NCBI GenBank assembly: GCA_013812985.1
Contig: JACCSN010000168.1
Location: forward strand, 1 to 10,615
Length of the DNA stretch: 10,615 nucleotides
Direction of reading: 5' to 3'
Source: Hyphomicrobiales bacterium
GTDB lineage: Bacteria > Pseudomonadota > Alphaproteobacteria > Rhizobiales > Afifellaceae
Part shown: one piece after another, positions 6,567 through 10,615 of the stretch
Layout: each line of letters begins with the position of its first letter
How positions within the stretch are numbered: the stretch's first letter is position 1
The notes under the pieces: generated by a model
What the model was told of the DNA's origin: nothing
The model's input: the letters and a program-made list of their open reading frames with translations, nothing else
Database searches by the model: none
Translations under genes and position numbers: made by a program

Positions 6567-7655
6567 ATGCCTGTTCACGTCGGGCAGGTGCTGACTGACA
6601 CCGGCTGGCGATCGGCGCGTATGGTGATCGAGGCCGGGCGCATCGCAGCGCTCGAACCTGTGCCGCCGCTAAGCGGCCCCTTGATCATTCCGGGCTTCGT
6701 CGACCTGCATTGTCACGGCGGGGGCGGCGCCGACGTCATGGACGGCCGCGATGCCGTCGTGACCGTCGCCAGGACGCATGCGCGGTTCGGAACGACCGCC
6801 CTGCTCGCCACCACGATGACGGCCCCGGTGGAGGAGATCGAAACCGCCCTGCGCGGCGTCCGCGCGCACCAGGCGACGCCACCCGACGCCGCGGCGGTTC
6901 TCGGCGTTCACCTGGAAGGCCCGTTCATCAGCGGAACCCGCCTCGGCGCCCAACCGAATTTTCCGCTGTCGGCCGATCTCCATCTGATGCAGAGGTTTTG
7001 CGATCTCGCAGAGATTCGGGTCGCGACCGTCGCCCCCGAGGCGGATCCCGACGGCGCCCTGGCGCGATTCCTCAGGGCCCGCTCCATCCGGGTTCAACTG
7101 GGCCACTCCTCCTGCGACTACGAAACGGCGGCGGCGCTGCTTTGCGACGATCTCGACGGCGTCACGCATCTCTTCAATGCCATGACCCCGCTACACCATC
7201 GCGCTCCGGGCATTGCGGGCGCCGCACTCGCGCATGCGCAGCACGCCGAGTTCATTCCGGATCTGGTGCATGTGCATCCCGGCGCGATTCATGCCGCGCT
7301 GAGAGCAATTCCTCGAGCATACGCCGTCACCGACGGCACCGCCGCTTCGGGCATGCCGGATGGCGACTACCATCTCGGTCGGCAGACCGTGCGCAAGTGT
7401 CAGGACAGCGTGCGCCTGTCCGACGGCACGCTAGCCGGCAGCTGTCTGACCATGCATGGCGCCTTCAGGAATCTCGTCTCGATCGGTCTGTCCATCGAAG
7501 AGGCCTCACGTCGCACCTCCACGATAGCCGCGGATTACCTTGGGATCAGGGATCGCGGTAGGCTCTGCGCCGGAGCCTGGGCCGACTACATCGTTCTCGA
7601 CCAGGATATTAAGATCGCCGACGTTGTGCTCCGGGGCGCAAGCGTGAACAAATAA
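6567..7655 (+). CDS. nagA: N-acetylglucosamine-6-phosphate deacetylase
   Basis: A cytoplasmic amidohydrolase that converts GlcNAc-6-phosphate to glucosamine-6-phosphate and acetate. It has 362 residues from the ATG at 6567, chosen for its ribosome site; a GTG at 6531 would add 12. Visible motifs are PGFVDLHCHG with the HxH metal pair (H48, H50), HLEGPF with the metal-bridging Glu (E117), LGHSS (H180), THLFNAM (H201), a substrate-binding His in VHVHP (about H235) and the catalytic Asp in AVTDGTAASGMPDG (D256), then LAGSCLTM. The HxH pair suggests a two-metal site of the Bacillus type rather than the single-metal Escherichia coli type. It is the best functional anchor for the locus: it is divergent from the ABC/ROK/GntR/SIS operon and presumably acts after the kinase. 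No lesion is visible. Decayed IS sequence begins within a few tens of bases of its stop. Confidence 0.93.
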   Translation: MPVHVGQVLTDTGWRSARMVIEAGRIAALEPVPPLSGPLIIPGFVDLHCHGGGGADVMDGRDAVVTVARTHARFGTTALLATTMTAPVEEIETALRGVRAHQATPPDAAAVLGVHLEGPFISGTRLGAQPNFPLSADLHLMQRFCDLAEIRVATVAPEADPDGALARFLRARSIRVQLGHSSCDYETAAALLCDDLDGVTHLFNAMTPLHHRAPGIAGAALAHAQHAEFIPDLVHVHPGAIHAALRAIPRAYAVTDGTAASGMPDGDYHLGRQTVRKCQDSVRLSDGTLAGSCLTMHGAFRNLVSIGLSIEEASRRTSTIAADYLGIRDRGRLCAGAWADYIVLDQDIKIADVVLRGASVNK

Positions 7656-7677
7656 CTGGGTCGATCAGGGCTGAACT

Positions 7678-7918
7678 ATGTCAGAAGGCAAGGATGTGAG
7701 CGATCGCCTGACCCACCACTGCGAAATCCTCAAGACCGGCAACGAGAGCTGCGCTTTGAGAACTGCGCCTGAGCACAGAACGGCTCGCGCCCACTGACCA
7801 CGTTATCACCCCGCTCCGGAATCCCGACCAGCTCCGCGGGGATGATCACTGCGGTCTCGCTCGATCCCTGGGGGCAAAATTGGACGCCGATCCGGGATCA
7901 GTATTCAACGCCGTTGAC
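7678..7918 (+). mobile_element. Remnant of an IS21-type element (istB 3' end plus right terminus)
   Basis: A short frame from the ATG at 7678 reads DRLTHHCEILKTGNES, which matches the C-terminal signature of the IstB-like helper ATPase of IS21-family elements (DRLTHHC.I.ETGN.S.RF). A small deletion after GNES (about 7750) breaks the frame; the other frame continues as RFENCA and a stop at 7770-7772. The nominal frame instead runs on to a TGA at 7795. About 100 bases later come two related units that look like the multiple terminal repeats of this family, ending in GTTGAC at 7918. The rest of istB, all of istA and the left end are missing. Only about 90 bases of coding homology survive, so assignment to a particular IS is not possible. 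Confidence 0.65.
7870..7918. repeat. Two-unit terminal repeat at the IS remnant's right end
   Basis: Two adjacent related units, 7870-7891 and 7892-7918, share the pattern GGG..CA..ATT..ACGCCG.T, with the ACGCCG cores offset by 24 bases (7884 and 7908). Repeated subterminal motifs of this size and wording are characteristic of IS21-family ends, where the transposase binds. The last bases, GTTGAC, lack the expected terminal CA, which suggests decay at the tip. Confidence 0.6.
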
Positions 7919-8184
7919 CGCCTTTCACTGCGAAGGGCCGGAACGATGCTCTGGCTCGACGTGGCGGATTGCGGTGCCGGTTTGGCCAGCACAATAGCTG
8001 GCGATGAAAGTGGGAAGCTGCACGGCGTCGGCGTTGGCATCTCGGGAATGCGGGTCAGGTTGAAACAGCTCGCCGGCAAGCTGGACATTGAACCAGCCCG
8101 ACTGGCGCCCGGGTCACTGCACTCGTTCCGGTCGCTAGTCTAGCTGACCAAATCACTCGCCCCTTGAATTCGAACGCCGCATAA
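7919..8184 (+). pseudogene. Histidine kinase 3' remnant (HATPase domain)
   Basis: Starting right at the IS terminus, the sequence reads RLSLRRAGTMLWLDVADCGAGL, then GVGVGISGMRVRLKQLAGKLDIE. This is the C-terminal half of the ATP-binding domain of a NarX/DesK-type histidine kinase, with the D.GxGL box followed by GxGxxGMRxRLxxLGGxLxIE. The dimerisation domain, phospho-accepting His and N box are gone. A one-base deletion at about 8091 shifts the frame. Restoring one A gives ETSPTGARVTALVPVASLAD and a stop at 8182-8184, the usual style of ending for these kinases; the uncorrected frame stops at 8143. The fragment is therefore doubly broken: it lost its 5' part at the IS junction and its 3' frame through the deletion. 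No intact response regulator gene is visible nearby. Confidence 0.75.
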
Positions 8185-8250
8185 CCGCGTGATGCGTTCT
8201 GCCCGTCGCCGTCGACTGCGCCCTCGTTCATCGTTGCGAAAGAAATTGTA

Positions 8251-9462
8251 ATGGATTTTTCGATTTCGCCCGGCCTTGAGAGCCTGCGTAGCCGAATCGC
8301 CGTCTTCGTCGAGCGCGAGCTTATCCCGATGGAGAGCGATCCGGCCGTCTACGATGCGCATGAGAACATCAGCCTCGATCGGCTCGAGAGCTTGCGCGCC
8401 AGGGCGCGCGAGGATGGCCTCTGGTGCCTGCAGCTCCGGCCCGAGAGCGGCGGGCTGGGTGTCGGTCGGATGGGCATGGCCGTCTGTTACGAGGCCATGA
8501 ACCGCTCGATCTTCGGACCTGTGGTGTTCAACTCGGCTGCGCCGGACGACGGTAACATGATGGTCCTCGAGGCTATCGGGACACCAGCGCAGAAGGAGCG
8601 CTGGCTCCTGCCGGTCGCGCGCGGCGAGGTGCGATCTGCGTTCGCGATGACCGAGCCGCCTCCGGGCGGCGGTTCCGATCCATCCATGATTCAGACCCGC
8701 GCCGAAAAGCAGCCGGACGGTAGCTATCGGATCCATGGCCGCAAATGGTTTATCACAGGCGCGGGCGAGGCTTCCCACTTCATCCTGATCGCACGCACAT
8801 CGGACGATCCGCGCCACGGGCTGACAGCCTTCCTCTTCCACCAGGATCAGCCTGGCTGGCGGATCCTGCGGCGCATTCCCATCATGGGGCCGGAGGAGCA
8901 TGGCGGGCACTGCGAGATTGCGTTCGAGGGCCTGACCGTTCCGCCCGAGCATGTGCTTCTGGGCGAAGGGCAGGGCTTGAAAGTGACCCAGATCCGGCTT
9001 GGGCCGGCGCGACTGACACATTGCATGCGCTGGCTGGGGCTTGCAAAGCGATGCGTAGAGATCGCTCAGGACTACGCAGCAGGCCGGCATGGTTTCGGCG
9101 TGCGGCTGGCCGATCGGGAAAGCGTCCAGCTGATCCTCGGCGAGCTGGCTATGAACATTGAAATCGGGCGGCTACTTGTGATGAAGGCTGCATGGGAGCT
9201 GGATCAGGGTGGCTTCGCGAGGAAGGAAGTATCGATGGCCAAGATACAGGCGGCGAACACGCTTCATCAGGCAGCCGATTCGGCCATTCAGATCAACGGT
9301 GCGCGCGGCTATTCCAAGGATACGGTTCTTGAGTGGATCTACCGCTATGCACGCCAGGCTCGTCTCGTGGACGGAGCCGACGAGGTTCACCGGATGGTCC
9401 TCAATCGGTATCTCTCCAAGGAGGGAAAGGACTTTTGGCGTTGGCCGGTATCAGCGCCGTGA
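8251..9462 (+). CDS. Acyl-CoA dehydrogenase, ACAD10/11-like
   Basis: A flavoprotein of 403 residues, the normal family length. The N-terminal helical domain runs to about residue 125. The FAD/substrate middle strand follows, with FAMTEPPPGGGSDP (about 131-144) and WFITGAGEASHFILIART (about 166-183). The C-terminal helical domain carries the FAD-contacting INGARGYSKDTVLEWIYRYAR. At the position of the usual catalytic Glu (YEGT) the sequence reads LVDGADEVH, with Asp374; this DG.DEVH form is typical of the ACAD10/11-like group. The start ATG at 8251 has only a weak GAAAG upstream. The gene overlaps the phosphotransferase start by four bases (GTGA), so the two products probably work together, most likely on 4-hydroxyacyl-CoA via a 4-phospho intermediate. 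A plain short-chain acyl-CoA dehydrogenase role is the alternative. Confidence 0.9.
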   Translation: MDFSISPGLESLRSRIAVFVERELIPMESDPAVYDAHENISLDRLESLRARAREDGLWCLQLRPESGGLGVGRMGMAVCYEAMNRSIFGPVVFNSAAPDDGNMMVLEAIGTPAQKERWLLPVARGEVRSAFAMTEPPPGGGSDPSMIQTRAEKQPDGSYRIHGRKWFITGAGEASHFILIARTSDDPRHGLTAFLFHQDQPGWRILRRIPIMGPEEHGGHCEIAFEGLTVPPEHVLLGEGQGLKVTQIRLGPARLTHCMRWLGLAKRCVEIAQDYAAGRHGFGVRLADRESVQLILGELAMNIEIGRLLVMKAAWELDQGGFARKEVSMAKIQAANTLHQAADSAIQINGARGYSKDTVLEWIYRYARQARLVDGADEVHRMVLNRYLSKEGKDFWRWPVSAP

Positions 9463-10487
9463 CCGGGACGGCGCTCGGCATGCCGGGTCCTGTCGAGTTT
9501 GCGCCCGATAGGCTCGACGACCATCTGCGCCAGACCCTTCCAGGGCTGAGCGGGCCGATGCGGCTCGAGCGCATCGCGGGTGGCCAGTCGAACCCGACCT
9601 ACTTCGTCTCTTACCCCGATCGCCGGCTGGTGCTGCGCAAGCAGCCTCCCGGCAAGCTGCTCCCATCGGCCCATGCGGTCGACCGCGAGTACCGCGTCAT
9701 CGCGGCTCTGACCGCAACGGATGTCCCGGCGCCACGGGCTGTTCTTTTTTGCGGCGACCCCGCCGTCATCGGCACGCCGTTCTACGTCATGGAGCGGCTC
9801 GACGGCCGCGTATTCCATGATGCCACCCTGCCGGGGATCGGGCCCGAAGCCCGACGGCGGATGTTCCGGTCGATGGCCGAGACCCTCGCAGCGCTGCATA
9901 ATGTCGAACCGCACGCGTGCGGGCTGGCCGATTACGGCCGGGCGGGCAATTATTTTGTGCGACAGATCCGGCGCTGGAGCCACCAGTGGGCGATATCGCA
10001 GACGCGGGACGACGCCAATATCGACCGGCTGATCGCCTGGCTGCCGGAACATGTCCCTAATGACGAGTTGAGCACGATCGTCCACGGCGATTATCGGATC
10101 GGCAATCTGATGTTCCACCCCACCGAGCCGCGTGTGATCGCCGTTCTCGACTGGGAATTGTCGACCCTCGGCCATCCGCTTGCGGATCTCGCGCACAGCT
10201 GCATTGCATGGCAGTCGCGCCCGGACGAGTACGGCGGCCTCCTGGGGCTCGATCTCACCAGCCTGGGCATCCCGAGCAGCTCTGAATACCAGGCGGACTA
10301 TTCCGGCGCCTCTCACCATGGCTCGCTGATAACGAACTTTCACACGGCGTTCGCCCTGTTCCGCTGGGCGGTGATCTTCGAGGGGATCGCCGCACGGGCA
10401 AGGGTGGGGAACGCGACCGGCGAGAACGCCAGTGAAACGGGCCGCCTTGCCGGCGTCTTCGCCAGGCGCGCGGCCGACCTCATTTGA
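9459..10487 (+). CDS. APH-fold phosphotransferase, ACAD10/11 kinase-like (LvaA-type)
   Basis: A 342-residue kinase of the aminoglycoside-phosphotransferase fold. The N lobe contains GGQSNPTYFV (nucleotide loop) and LVLRKQPPGKLLPSAH, with the ATP-anchoring Lys in RKQPPG. The catalytic loop is VHGDYRIGNLMF (H209, D211, N216), and the metal-binding Asp is in VLDWELSTLGHPLADLA (D231). The RKxPPG and DWE.STLGHPLADL wording is that of the kinase half of ACAD10/11 and of bacterial LvaA-like proteins, not of antibiotic-resistance enzymes. The GTG at 9459 overlaps the dehydrogenase stop (GTGA); an ATG at 9480 is an equally possible start with a GGGACG element. The predicted role is ATP-dependent phosphorylation of the 4-hydroxyl of a hydroxyacyl-CoA, which the dehydrogenase-like partner then converts. 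Context supports this strongly, but the substrate chain length is unknown. Confidence 0.88.
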   Translation: MTGTALGMPGPVEFAPDRLDDHLRQTLPGLSGPMRLERIAGGQSNPTYFVSYPDRRLVLRKQPPGKLLPSAHAVDREYRVIAALTATDVPAPRAVLFCGDPAVIGTPFYVMERLDGRVFHDATLPGIGPEARRRMFRSMAETLAALHNVEPHACGLADYGRAGNYFVRQIRRWSHQWAISQTRDDANIDRLIAWLPEHVPNDELSTIVHGDYRIGNLMFHPTEPRVIAVLDWELSTLGHPLADLAHSCIAWQSRPDEYGGLLGLDLTSLGIPSSSEYQADYSGASHHGSLITNFHTAFALFRWAVIFEGIAARARVGNATGENASETGRLAGVFARRAADLI

Positions 10488-10529
10488 AGAGGCCAGCGCC
10501 GCCACATTGAGACGAGAAGGGGAGGAGCC

Positions 10530-10615
10530 ATGAGCGGCGATGAACCGAGCCTGCGGCCGCAGGCGGCCAGCTTCTTGCCGCTCAATCCGCTGGATTTCCT
10601 CGATCGCGCCGGGAT
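10530..10615 (+). CDS. Probable acyl-CoA synthetase (AMP-binding), 5' end only
   Basis: Only 28 codons lie inside the window. The ATG at 10530 follows a strong GGAGG at 10521-10525 and sits 42 bases after the phosphotransferase stop, so it belongs to the same operon. The visible N-terminus ends in SFLPLNPLDFLDRAG, which resembles the opening helix of acyl-CoA synthetases (typically LTPLSFLERAA). None of the diagnostic AMP-binding motifs are inside the window, so the call rests on this short resemblance and on the fit with an acyl-CoA pathway. Confidence 0.6.
   Translation, partial: MSGDEPSLRPQAASFLPLNPLDFLDRAG

Noticed and set aside
7678..7797. A 39-residue free-standing small protein
   Set aside because: Its first half matches the IstB C-terminus and its second half is out of frame with that homology, so it is part of the IS relic rather than a gene.
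8394..8409. Inverted repeat GCGCGCC-AG-GGCGCGC
   Set aside because: It lies inside the dehydrogenase coding sequence, encoding an Arg/Ala-rich helix, without a T-run. It is probably a by-product of GC-rich codon use.
9459..10487. Aminoglycoside resistance phosphotransferase
   Set aside because: The fold is shared, but the RKxPPG and DWE.STLGHPLADL motifs and coupling to an acyl-CoA dehydrogenase point to the ACAD10/11-type metabolic kinase group.
9387..10505. Minus-strand open frame of 372 codons opposite the phosphotransferase
   Set aside because: The plus strand carries all kinase motifs. The minus frame has no recognisable domain and covers the end of the dehydrogenase gene as well.

Overview
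The window is GC-rich and densely coding, with strong third-position G/C. Its gene content is typical of an alphaproteobacterium, probably Hyphomicrobiales-like: a CUT1 sugar ABC operon with ROK, GntR and SIS genes, IS21 debris, and an acyl-CoA dehydrogenase/phosphotransferase pair. That taxonomic call is inferred from gene style only. No RNA gene or CRISPR array was seen.

Left half (1-6566): an amino-sugar uptake and catabolism locus. On the minus strand, in transcription order, it holds a family-1 solute-binding protein gene (broken), two ABC permeases, a PIG-L/LmbE-type deacetylase, a ROK-family sugar kinase, a GntR/HutC regulator and a SIS-domain phosphosugar protein that runs off the left edge. 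The genes are tightly coupled, with ATGA or GTGA overlaps at three junctions. On the plus strand, facing away from this operon, lies nagA (GlcNAc-6-phosphate deacetylase). The two units share a short control region with an AT-rich island. The apparent job is import, deacetylation and phosphorylation of an N-acetylated sugar. However, the binding-protein gene carries three independent lesions, so the transporter may have lost its substrate receptor. No ATPase subunit gene and no classical NagB deaminase gene are in the window.

Middle (7656-8250): a small graveyard. The decayed 3' end of an IS21-type istB gene is followed by a two-unit terminal repeat. Directly after it comes the 3' end of a histidine kinase gene, itself frameshifted. 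The arrangement looks like an old IS insertion into a sensor kinase gene, followed by loss of most of both.

Right part (8251-10615): a plus-strand operon of an ACAD10/11-like acyl-CoA dehydrogenase, an overlapping APH-fold phosphotransferase, and the first 28 codons of a probable acyl-CoA ligase. Kinase plus dehydrogenase plus ligase is the signature of 4-hydroxyacid (levulinate-like) catabolism through 4-phosphoacyl-CoA, as in the lva operon of Pseudomonas putida and mammalian ACAD10/11.
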